Below, in pieces: positions 37,024-48,300 of a stretch of DNA of 64,000 bases (within the stretch, counting starts at the first letter, position 1; each line of letters starts with the position of its first letter). A program made the position numbers and the translations under genes. Below the pieces are notes generated by a model. It searched no databases, was not told the DNA's origin, and saw nothing but the letters and a program-made list of their open reading frames with translations. This DNA comes from Cryptomeria japonica. Lineage: Eukaryota; Streptophyta; Pinopsida; Cupressales; Cupressaceae. The DNA lies in NCBI RefSeq assembly GCF_030272615.1, contig NC_081409.1, positions 247,482,002-247,546,001 of the forward strand. Direction: 5' to 3'.

Positions 37024-37745
37024 TGTATATGGTGAAAATGGATACAATAATAACAATATTGAAAGGCTAAATGAATTCAACCACAAAACCCTAGCCTAAC
37101 AATCAACAAAGATCCACCATAACATATGAAGATTACCTAAGAGAATGCAAATAAAATGAAATCACAAAGATTATACCATCACATGTCCAATAGGTTTTGG
37201 ATCTCCATTCTTCCTATCTCCATTGATTTTGTTTGATATATTTGCTCTTAGATTTTATGTGCACAAGAGCTCAACAAAGAACGGAATGTGGTTGCAAGTA
37301 GGATCGTAGTGTAGTCAATTGTATAAGAGATGATTAGAATGCATAGAACGATTAGGGTTTGATAATGAAGGAAGCATCTCCTTATATAGAAGACACTAGA
37401 TGAAATGGAGGGATAAGATTGAGAGGTGTAAAAGGAGGTCGGCTATGATTAGAGGGTAGGTAAAAGAAATAATAAAATAATGAAAGAGGTAGGTAGTGTA
37501 TGAATTAAGAGATGAATGACATGTGTCATGGGTAGAAAAGGTTAATGAATTAATTAAATAAATAAAGATTTATTTAATTAATAGAAGAAGTGGGATCAAT
37601 TAAATAAATAAGATATTTATTTAATTTTGGAAAAAGGATAATTTAAATAAATAAAGATTTATTTAATTAATAGAAGAATTAGGCTAAAGTAATTAAATAA
37701 ATAAAATATTTATTGAATTAGACATGACAATTTTAGGTGTCTACA
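37024..37745 (-). repeat. 3' LTR of gypsy copy 2 (at least its outer 722 bp)
   Basis: It has the TG...CA form (plus strand TGTATATGG ... GTGTCTACA), with a polypurine tract directly at its inner edge. It lacks about 60 bp present in the 5' LTR near 51,740-51,800. A TATA box on the minus strand lies at 37,382-37,389. Whether the LTR extends left into unit B is unresolved. Confidence 0.8.
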
Positions 37746-37759
37746 CTTTGCCCCTCTTT
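37746..37759 (-). other. Polypurine tract of gypsy copy 2
   Basis: The minus strand reads AAAGAGGGGCAAAG immediately before TGTAGACACC, the first bases of the 3' LTR. This fixes both the LTR edge and the element's orientation. Confidence 0.9.
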
Positions 37760-38277
37760 GAGACAATGCGGCTTGTCGCGTTGTTTCAAAGAAGATAAGA
37801 TGAACTGATACAGAGTTGCCCCAAGATGGGAATAATATGCCCCCTCGAGAGATTGGATGAAAATGTCTGAAAAGATTGCAGACAATCTCTCGATAAGAAA
37901 GAAAGGCTAGAATGGACTGACCAGATAAAGTGACAAAGTCATGGGATAAAGAAGACTGACTCGGGAAACGAAGGCGAGGGGTAATCTATAAGATAGACCA
38001 CGGGGGAAAATACATCCTCATTGTCATCTACACATCCACGAGAGCATATTGCAGAGCGAGAATATAGCAGGAGCAGTTAGCAGCGATGGCCTTCACTCAT
38101 AGATTCAACCGCGTTCGTCGATTCCAGAGGCCAGCAGAGACAGGAGAGCCGGTAAGTACCACCAAACCTCCTCGTACTTTGACACATTTAATTTTGTCAT
38201 TAATGCATGCTAGATAGAGCAATAAATGCGCGTAGACTAGGGTCCAAAAAGTGTCCAAAAATGCCCAGGTGCGTCTG

Positions 38278-38520
38278 CATTGGAACCCACGTCTATGTCA
38301 ATTGCGGCCACGTCTGTGCTGTGCAGGCATGTTTGTGCCAAGAAGGCACGTCTGTGTCGCCCAGGCACATCTGTGCAGAGCATAGGCACGTCTGTGTCGC
38401 CCAGGCGCATCTGTGCAGAGCATAGGCACGTCTGTGTCAATCAGGCGTGTCTGTGTGTTTCAGGCGCGTCTGTGCAGTCTGAAAGCGCGTTTATGTCAGG
38501 TAACCGCGTTTGCGTTTGAA
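38278..38520. repeat. CpG-rich minisatellite with core CACGTCTGTG
   Basis: About nine variants of GGC(A/G)CGTCTGTG occur in 240 bp. A 40 bp block at 38,345-38,384 is repeated almost exactly at 38,385-38,424. The G+C content stands out from the surroundings. The reverse complement (CACAGACG) is repeated in the leader at 50,396-50,590. Confidence 0.85.
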
Positions 38521-38591
38521 AAAGTGTGAATTTGCATCTTCTAGGTCAAATCAGCAGTTCTGTGATAAACATACGCTGTCGATTGGATAAG

Positions 38592-38920
38592 CTGCTGAGA
38601 GGATACACTCAAGCAGGTCCTCTAGGGAAGACTAGGATAGATCAAGGCACTTTGTGATGAACAGTGAGTACCAAGATAGAGTACTTTGTGATGAACAAGG
38701 AGTACTAGAGTATGAGCAGCACTTTGTGATGAACAGGGAGTGCCAATGTGAGTAACACTTTGTGATGAACAGTGAGTGTCACACACGTAGTACTTTGTGA
38801 TGAGCAGGGAGTACCACTAGGATAAATAGCAACACTTTGTGATGAACAGTGAGTGTCACTAGGATAGATAGCCATATGCATTTAGATAAAAGGTAGCATT
38901 TTGTGATGAACAGTGAATGC
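38592..38920. repeat. Array of 5 bp stem / 15 nt loop hairpins with covarying stems, copy 2
   Basis: Seven units contain TTTGTGATGA(A/G)CA. Units at 38,719-38,743, 38,755-38,779, 38,790-38,814, 38,832-38,856 and 38,896-38,920 are each 25 nt, with arms GCACT/AGTGC, ACACT/AGTGT, GTACT/AGTAC, ACACT/AGTGT and GCATT/AATGC. The unit at 38,680-38,706 has a 6 bp stem (AGTACT/AGTACT). The unit at 38,646-38,672 has one non-Watson-Crick pair. A different hairpin at 38,592-38,616 (CTGCT/AGCAG) has the same 5/15/5 geometry, and its copy 1 relative is CTACT/AGTAG. The loop is conserved while stems change in pairs. Confidence 0.85.
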
Positions 38921-40661
38921 CACTATGACTGACATGAGTGATTTGCTTGACTGCAGGAGTATTTGTCGATGCTAGAGTCACAGGAGAGATTCCCATCTAC
39001 TCAAAGGTTGCGACCTGAGTTGACAGCCGAGTAGCGAGCTACTATCAAGGAGATGGGACTGAGACATGTTCTGTATGTGCCCGAGTTTCGGGCAAACATG
39101 GGTTTGCTGACTGCATTAGCTAAGAGATGGCACTCTGAGATGTGCACGTTCCATTTACCGATGGGTAAGATAACAGTCACCCTGGAGGATGTATACAGGA
39201 TATTGAGGATATCGATCGATGGGGAGCTGATCCCATACGATCAAGATGGCGACAGAGAGGCCCTGAGACGGGTGTTCCAGGACCCAGGACTGGAGATGAG
39301 GGCAGGACACGTGGCATGCGACACCATGATAGCCACAGGGTTAGCATTTTTGGCAGTGGTAGGAGGAGCTATCAATGGGTTCCTGTGTCCGGATAGGGCG
39401 ACACGGGGGTTGGCTATGGGCTAGGGAGGAGCACTGGAGACGCTGGTGATGCAGCACACCAGATATGCCTTGGGACCGTGTGTGCTGGCCCATTTGTATT
39501 ATGAGCTTCATCAGTTTGTTTATCATGGATTAGTAGGATTGAGCTGTGGAGTTACATTGCTGCAGGTATGGGCCTATGAGCATCTATCGGTTACCTGACC
39601 GATACACTTCAGGGGTAGGGGTCATGGACGCAACTTTGTTCATTTGTATGATATGATCACATCGCAGCCACGGATTGGTAGGCTAGAGTATTGGTGGCGA
39701 GTGATAGACGATATTGATGAGGTCATATGGAGACCATATCTGAGCTGCGAGCAGTGGGAGGATGACGTAGTTGAGTTGCCCTACACCTTCTAGAGTAGGT
39801 ACCTGATTGGGCGGATTCCCTATGTCCTAGAGAGGTAGCTAGTAGACAGGATTGGTCGACAGTTTGGCTGGATTCAGAGGATGCCCCGGGGCTCAGGCAT
39901 GTATGCCCGTACAGTTAGAGATCAGGCACAGTTTGGGCCCTTGTTGTCATATGCATGTGGCCAGAGATCGAGGATGCCGGCATGAATGCCGAGTACACAA
40001 CTTACTGGGCAGAGCATCCCTTCCCACGCTTGACAGATCCGGGAGAGGCATTGGAGGGAGATGGGGGTGGAGACGATGATGATGGTGGAGGTGATGGGGA
40101 CCAAGGCCGATGGAGGAGGAGGGGAGTAGTTGGAGAGAGGAGGGTTGCACCTCGGAGGGAGGGTGGCGAGGAGAGACAAGCTCGAGTGGTGAGGGGTCGC
40201 GGTGGATTTCCGCTACAGGTGCCAGTAGCACAGGGTCCCAGGCAGGTGAGAGGGAGAGGGATCAACTCAGGAGGAGGCTCAAAGATACTGAGCGGGAGTT
40301 GGATCAGGCTATCTAGCACTATACAGAGGCTGAGATAGCACTGAGGGTAGGGAGACAGGTAGCGGAGGACACAGGGGCAGGATATGCTTATGTCCTGTGG
40401 GCAGGGGAGGAGATCGCCTACTGGAGAGACCTCTACTATGGTGCAGTGCCAGTAGATCAGCGGGCGAGCAACTTCCATAGATCGTCGCGTACAGTGACAG
40501 CCACGGGAGGGAGCCGGAGGAGACAGACATCGAGTGGTGGGGTTATGGGTCGTCCACCACCACTAGGTAGAGGGGACAGGCAGGATGATCCTGGGGTGAG
40601 TCCTTCGGGGGCTCAGATTCCATCGAGGCCAGGTGGCTCCGAGGGAGGGAGTTCATCATAG

Positions 40662-42377
40662 CCATAGAGGGCTCCCTTTTATCAGTTTTGTACCATTTTT
40701 GTATGATGATGTAGACACTTGCGGGTGCTTTTGTAGCCATATGATTTTGACATCATTGTATCATGACACTTATGATTATATATATATGAGATGATTCATC
40801 TTTGTGGCAGATATATGCATGTGTACCTATGTGATGAGATTTTCTTATGTGATGTTTGTTTATGAGATGGATGCAAATATGTATATGATGCAACTCAATA
40901 TTTTTGTTCTTTTATGTTTTAAAATATTATGCATGATGCAAATATGAATGTATGTAATGCAAATGAATATGATAATGCAAATGTAAATTGTGCTAACAGG
41001 TGTTGTGTGCAGGATGTGATGCAATTGTGATATCTATATGTATGTATGAAATGCTTATATGTGGTAATGCAGGTGCAACTACATGAAATGCAAATGTTTT
41101 TGGTGTGTCATTATACTCAATCATGTGATAGAAGGCTATGCTGACTCAAGAAGGACGATGGAAGTCAATCAAGAAAGGGGAATGAAAGATAGAAGATATG
41201 AAAGTGAAAGAGCTTCTTGTGCGTTATCATCATTGAGCTTTATTATGGCAAGTAGGTTATGACAATTGAGGCATATGTTCAACCCAGAAAGGCATTGTAC
41301 CTGTTTGCATGGCGATAAGACAGTCACAAACAAGGAATGCCCCAGTTCATACTAGACTCACAGTGTCCTCATATCCTTGGACAAGTCATAGCATTACTAA
41401 GAGACAATCCACAAACAACAAATACAAATAGGTGATGATACCCCATCCTCGCCTTTCTAGTCAAAGACATCCTGGAGATAGAATCTCTAGTCAGAGACAT
41501 CCCGGAAAAGCTAAAAGACATGTCACCAAAAAAGATGAAATCAAAAGAAAACCAAGACTCGACACCAACATCCACTGTAGTCCTCAAGTTTAGTGTCTCT
41601 TGTCACTTGTATAAGTCTTATTTGATTGTGGTCACAATGTTTACTTTCACAGAAAGGATAGATAGCACTAAACCATATGTTGTCTGAGTCTGTTGAAAGA
41701 TTTGATTTGTTGAAGCCCATTGTTGCTGCTATGTCTCATCTGAAACTGACTGAATCCATGAAATTGATACTTTATTGTAGAGAAGATGAAACTTTATTGC
41801 AGATCTATGATGCAGATGTTGCTTTATTGTGGATTGTGTGCGGATAAACTGAAGAAAGCTAGAAGAAACTGTACTCCTCGAAACATGTGATGTTCTCAGT
41901 TCCACACCCATCACTAGACGTAGGATTTTTCCTTAGCCATAGATAGGATCTGATTTATTATGGATGGAAAGGGATGAAAAGGGAGGTTTATTATGAATGG
42001 CGAACCAATCTTGGGTAGATCAATAACAAGCCATGATGGGAATGGGTAAGTTTATTATGGATGAATTGGTCGTGAGTGTGTGCAAAGTGAAAGGATGAAA
42101 GTGAATCCTGAAGGAGGGAGGAGCAATGTCTCTATGCATGGCACTGGTGACCCAATTTTCACCATGGTACTTGCTCAGGGCGCCACCGAAGTGGTTTTCA
42201 CCGTTGGATGAAATTATTTCTCTTTACTTTTTTTATTTTTTCAATGTTTTTTGTGTCACAAGGCACCTATTTGCCAGGTTTTCACCAAGTAACGATTTTT
42301 TTATTTTATATATATATATATATATATATTGAAATTCTTGATTTTTTTGTATTTTTGAATTAGGATATTTCGAAGAG
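40662..42377. other. Non-coding tail between PMD gene and pol, copy 2
   Basis: No gene is seen. The two coding units converge here. It contains a (TA)n run at about 42,306-42,330 and several TTTATTATGG motifs (41,228-42,062), matching 3,514-5,221 in copy 1. The minus-strand frames in this stretch are short and have no recognisable domain. Confidence 0.6.
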
Positions 42378-45300
42378 CTATGTGTAGAACCTGCAAAGGT
42401 GCATGTTGTTGATAGGATCCTCCAAAGGTTCACCTTCTGTAGTTGAGAGCTGATATGCACCAGATCCATATGCTGCTGTAATAATGTAGGGACCAAGCCA
42501 ATTTGGTTCAAACTTGCCCTTCTTCTCTCTGTCTTGTTGATTTTTAGGATTTTCTCTGAGAACTAAGTCCTCCACCTCAAATGTGTGAGGCTTGACCTTG
42601 TGATTGTAGCTGCGACTCATTCGTTGTTGGTAAGCCTTGAGATGATTAAAAGCAGTTTGTCTTCGTTCATCCAATAGTTCCAGCTCTAGTAAGCGAGAGA
42701 CCCTATAGTCTTCATTACTGATGATGTTTTGCAAAGAGACCCGTAAAGAGGGTAGCTCGACCTCAATAGGCAAGATAGCTTCAGTGCCATAGACAAGTGA
42801 ATAGGGTGAAGCTCCTGTAGGTGTGCGAACACTTGTGCGGTAGGCCCAAAGTGCAGGATTAAGTTGAATAGGCCAATTACAACTAGCATCGTCGACTGTC
42901 TTCTTTAGGATTTTAAGGATTGTTTTATTAGACGCCTCAGCTTGGCCATTACCTTGGGGGTAATATGGTGTGGAGAAACAATGGGAAATATGGAAGTGGT
43001 CATAGAGTTCACGAACATCCTGATTTTTGAAGGGACGCCCGTTATCAGTGATAATGGAAATAGGAATGTCGTATCAGTAAATGATATAGTTAAGGATGAA
43101 TGTAGCAATTTGTTTTCCAGTGACTTGTGTGAGAGGCACGGCTTCAATCCATTTTGTAAAATACTCTGTGGTAGTGATAATGAATTTATGACCATTGGAA
43201 GAAGGAGGGTGAATCTTGCCTATGAGATCGAGTCCCCACTGACAAAAGGGCCAAGGAGACGCAAGTGGTTGAAGTTCTTGTGCTGGAACATGTATGAGAT
43301 CTCCATGAATTTGACATTGCTTACATTTCTTGACAAACTGATATGAGTCTTTCTCCATATTGGGCCAATAATATCCAGTCCTAATGAGTTTCTTGGCCAA
43401 GGTAGGACCACTAGCATGTGGACCACATATCCCTGCATGCACTTCCCGTAACGCAATCTGAGCTTCATCGCTTTCTAAACATCTAAGAAGAGTGCCATCT
43501 AGACCTCGCCGATATAGGATATCAGCTAAAATGACATATTGAGAGGATTGGCGAATGAAAGTGCGATGTTGGTTATTTGATAGATCAGGAGGTAAAGTAT
43601 TGTCATGTAGGTATGTGAAAATGGAACCATATAACTGGGATTCGGGACTGACAACACATAGCGTCTCAGTAGGCATGATCTCATATGAAGGGACCAAAAG
43701 GTTATCCACCAAGAACTCATAGTGGGTCTCGTTTGGAAGTAAATCAATCAGTGAAGCAATTGTAGCCATGGCATCTACGGCGTGATTCTGTTCTCTTAGT
43801 ATCTGCTCAAAGTCTATCTTTGTGAAGTGTTGTTTCAAGTCATCCACCATTTGTTTATAAGGCGTTAACTTTTCATCTTTTGGTTGGTAATCATTAGTTG
43901 CTTGACGGATGACAAGTTGGGAATCCCCAAAAACATGAAGTTCCTGGATCTTCCATTGAACTGCAATTCGTAATCCTGTTGTTAATGCCTCATACTCCGC
44001 TATATTGTTAGTGCAAGGAAATGATAAGCGGTATGATTTTGGTATAGAATCCCCTTGAGGAGTTATAAAGAGGATGCCAGCTCCTACCCCATGCTATGTG
44101 TATGAGCCGTCGAAGTACAGTTGCCATGGCTTTGCATGTGACATTGTTAAAATGGATTCATCTAGAAATTTTGAACTTAGAGGAACATCATCTATCATGG
44201 GAGCATCTGCTAATTGATCTGCGATGGCTTGTCCTTTTATTGCTTTTCTGTCCACATACTCGATGTCAAATTCACTCAGGATCATTACCCATTTGGCCAG
44301 TCGCCCAGTAAGTGTTGCTTTATTGAGAAGGTATTTTAAAGGGTCTATTCTTGCAACTAACTTAGTCTTATGAGTAAGCATGTAATGTCATAATTTCTGC
44401 GAAGCAAAGATCATGGCGAGACATGCACGCTCAACTGGTGTGTAGTTTAGCTCATATCCCACCAATGTGCGACTAATATAGTATACTGCTTTTCTTTGCC
44501 CTCAGCAATTTGTTGTGCTAAGAGTGCCCCCAGTGCTGTTGGAGTAGCTGATATGTATAGTAACAGTGGCTGATCTGGAACTGGTGGCATCAGGATTGGT
44601 GGATTTAGAAGATAATCTTTGAGCATCTGGAAAGCCTATTGATAGTTATCATCCCATTTGAATTTGATGTTTTTATGTAGCAAGTGCTAAAAAGGATTAC
44701 ACTTATCTGCCAGTTGTGCTATGAATCTTTAGATGGACTGGAGTCTGCCTTGTAAGGATCGAAGTTGACTGATATTTCTTGGAGGTTGCATCTCCAAGAT
44801 GGCCTTGACTTTTGCTGGATTAGCTTCAATTCCTCTTTTGGATACAATGAATCCTAGGAGCTTCCTGGAGGTTACTCCAAAGACACATTTCTTGGGGTTT
44901 AATCTTACTTTGTATTTTTCCAACCGATCAAAGACGACTGAAAGTATGTCCAAATGTGTATTTCTGTCTATTGATTTTCCTAAGAGGTCATCGACATAAT
45001 CTTCCACGGTTATGTGCATGAGATCATGAAAGACAGTAGTAATGGCTCTTTGATATGTAGCACCTACATTCTTTAGCCCGAAAGGCATGACATTCCAGCA
45101 GAAAGTTCCCCATGGACAAGTAAATGCTATTTTATGTTGATCCTCGGGGGGCGATTCTTATTTGATTATAACTAGAGAATCCATCCATCAATGATAATAT
45201 TTCATGACCTGCTGTGAGATCAACAATCAAGTCAATATTTGGTAATGGGAAGTCATCCTTTGGACAAGCTTTGTTGATGTCTCTAAAATCTGTGCAAATT

Positions 45301-48300
45301 CTGATGCTACGATCTGGTTTACTGATAGGTACCAAGTTGGAGATCCATTCAGGATAATCAATTGGGCATATGAATCCGACATCGAGTAATTTCTCCAGTT
45401 CTGCTTTTACTAGTAATGCCACTTGTGGATGCATTTTTCTTAGTTTCTATTTTACTGGTTTTGCCCCCGGTTTGACTGTCAAATGATGCATTACCAAATC
45501 CGAATCCAATCCAGGCATATCAGTGTATGACCAGGCGAAGTTGATTTGTCGTTCTTTGAAGAAACTTATGAATTTTGACCTTTTGGACTCTGTCAGTGAT
45601 TGAGCTAGGAATATGTTGTGTGGAACCTCTTCTGTACCAATGTTTGTTTTGATAGTCTCCTCTACCAACATGGATGACTTTTCCTCATATGATGCTGGGA
45701 GGATGTCGAGCCTTCCATCTTCAGGTTCCTCGGAGAGGTTTTCGCCCTCAGATACGTCCTTTCTTTTTACTTTTTTGGGGTCAGATAGTGCCACAATGTG
45801 GTTTTCACCATAAGACCCTTGATTTGTTCTTATTTTCACATTTTTGCGACTGGAAGGTCCAACACCCTCACCAAAATATGCCACGCTATTGAGTTCTATA
45901 GTGTATCCCGCTTTATGGTCTCCAGGGGGAAGATCATCTCGTATGCCCAGATAGTCAATAAAAGCTTCATCATTTTGGAATGTGTCAAACTATGCAGGTC
46001 CTTCATGATCCCAGTCAATGAGTTGGTGGTGAACAAGGGCAAGGTCATTAATGTCTTCGAAGTTAGCGGGGCTAAGAGTGAAGATGTGGTTATATTCGGG
46101 TATATCAAGGTAATTATCGAGGTCATCGATGGTACTCTCCTCATCAGTCTCGATCATGAACGAATCCAAATTATCATCACTAGTAGCGCACTCTGGGACA
46201 GGTGTTCTCATCCTATGTGATTTCAACCTAGAACCTTGAGACAAGGACTGTGTAGACTCCTCATGGGTTGTTTCTTGACCAACTCTGAATTTGTTATAAA
46301 ACTCCTCTTCTTTTGTGGGTTCATCTGGCTCTCTGAATGTCTCAGTGAGCTCGTAGTCACTGGAAGACTTGTCCGAACCCCATTCCCACTCGTTGGAATC
46401 TGTGGAGTAGCGATTCTCTTGCTGAATTTTGGCAGCTTTGATTTGTAAGGCTTCTTCTATCCTTTGGGTGTGGACCTTGGAAGTTGAGAAACCAAGTCCT
46501 TTCAAGCGTTCCTTTTTGAAAGTCAATTCAAGTTGTAAAGATTCAATGATGCCTTCCTTTTGTAACCCCAGAGGGCTTTTTCCATCATACCCGAATTTTT
46601 GTAGAATTTTGAAGCCTTTGCCATATTTTTCACATGGTAGATTGATGTGATCTTGTGTTTCCTCTTCATTGTCTCTGAAAAGCATTTGGTATAAATCTTC
46701 CTCTTCTAGTTCACCCCATCTTTGAAAGGTAGTAGGGTCCCATTTGAGCATCATGATGGAGATTTGTTTGTTAGGATGTGGTCTTCCATATTCTTTTGGG
46801 GAACTCATGACTTGTCTTAAGTACATGGTCTGATTGAAAGTATATTCCCCCATGCCTTTGTCCTGAAACTTGCCTTTAAGCTCACCTTGTTTTGATGTCG
46901 AAGGTTTTAATGACTCAGGATCAATGTATGCCGAGGAAGGAACAACCTCATGATTACTGGGAATGATGTTCTCAGTCTTTGATTTCAGGTTATTGCAATA
47001 TATGAATGGATTAGGATCACCGTTAACTGTTACTTCCACTCCATTATGAGGAAACTTAATGCATTGGTGATATGTGGATGAGACTGCCCTCATTTCATGA
47101 ATCCAAGGACGTCCTAGCAATATGTTATACGTGAGATTTAAATCCAGGACTTGACAAACCACATCCTTTGTAACTGGCCCAACTCTGAGAGGTAAAATGA
47201 CTGTACCCTTGGATGAACATTTTTCATCGTCATATGCCTTAATGGTGATTTTGTTTGTAGAATTCACAGCTTTATCAGAATATCCCAATTGTGTAATAGT
47301 GCTTAATGTGCAAATGTTTAGACCTGCTCCTCCATCTATCAGGACTCTTTTTATTCGATGTTTGTGTATGAAGGCTTCAATGTGTAGTGGTGCATTATGT
47401 GGCTGACTTATGGAGGCGTCATCGGCTTCTGTGAATGTAAGGGAATGTGAAACGGAAAGGTATCCCACCATGGCTTGAAACTGGTCCACGTTTAGATCAG
47501 TAGGAACAGCAGTATCTCTCAAGATTTTGTCAAGAATGGCTTTATGTGCGGGAGATATGCGTAATAGCTCAAGGATTGAAATGAGCACGGGTGTCTTCCC
47601 TAGCTGTTCTACAAGGTCATACTCAGGTTTGGTTGATGAAGAAGCAGTGTTTTTAGTTGGAACACCTTGCAAAGTGATTTTACCTCGACGAGTTGTGACA
47701 TGACATTCGGAGGTAGGTTCGGAAGAAGATCCAACACCTTTTAGGACAATCCTGGGTCTCTGAGTAGAATTCTCAAATGCTTTGTCCTTGATGATAATGG
47801 TAGATATGTAATTGTCCATTGAAATGTGATTGATAGTTGAATCATAGTTGTAGGATGCTCTGGTATAATTGGTTTGATCCTCTGTGGCTTTAGCTTTTCC
47901 CTTGTCATGTTTTGGGAATGGTTCCTTAATCATCTCATGTTCTTGATTGGAGGAATGTCCCTCAATCTCATTGTCACCTCTATCAATGAGATCTTGTATG
48001 ATGTTCTTCAGTCGATGACAATTTCCTGTCTTATGACCCTTGCTCTTATGAAATTCACAATACTCAGCATCATTCCACCAATTTGGTTTAACCTTTGGTT
48101 CATATGGAGGAAAATCTAGAACTGTGATTACCTTGTTTGCCACAAGCTTCTTGAAAATTGGCTCGAGTGGTTCCCCCAATGGAGTGTACTTCCTTCGTGA
48201 TCTGGAAGTTGTTTGAGTATTCACTTGATTGTTTGTAGAACTTGATCCTGAAAAGATGACTTTGGGTCGCACCGTGTTGGCATCAACAACACCATCATTG

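Larger units (their letters stand above)
38152..38956 (+). other. Predicted intron of the antisense PMD gene
   Basis: The intron is 805 bp, GT at 38,152 (GTAAGT) and AG at 38,955-38,956 preceded by a short pyrimidine-containing stretch (TTTGCTTGACTGC). The acceptor is conserved in copy 1 at 2,558-2,559, and the 96 bases from acceptor to the ATG of the conserved block are the same length in both copies. The intron holds both repeat arrays described below. Confidence 0.65.
38086..40661 (+). pseudogene. Intron-containing PMD (plant mobile domain) gene carried antisense by gypsy copy 2
   Basis: Exon 1 (38,086-38,151) encodes 22 residues from ATG and ends at a consensus donor, G|GTAAGT. Exon 2 begins at 38,957 after TTGCTTGACTGCAG. 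Both junctions are phase 0. Exon 2 carries the PMD pattern: RHVLYVPEF, LLTALAKRW, CTFHLPMG, VTLEDVYRILRI, DGEL, later LQVWAYEHL, EYWWRVIDDI and LSCEQWEDDVVELPY. Breaks include TAG in exon 2 before the domain, TAG at 39,422, TGA near 39,597 and further TAGs. Frame changes near 39,955 and 40,230 lead into an Asp/Gly-rich linker, a short coiled-coil-like stretch and a Gly/Ser-rich end (GGSSS). PMD proteins include Arabidopsis MAIN/MAIL1, nuclear factors in silencing and genome stability. What the element gains from it is unknown. Confidence 0.8.

Noticed and set aside
38592-38920. CRISPR-like array
   Set aside because: Repeats are short, imperfect and unevenly spaced, the spacers are themselves repeated, and the setting is a plant retrotransposon.
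40002-40478. 158-codon minus-strand Pro/Ser-rich frame
   Set aside because: It is the complement of the GC-rich PMD C-terminal coding region, with no recognisable domain.
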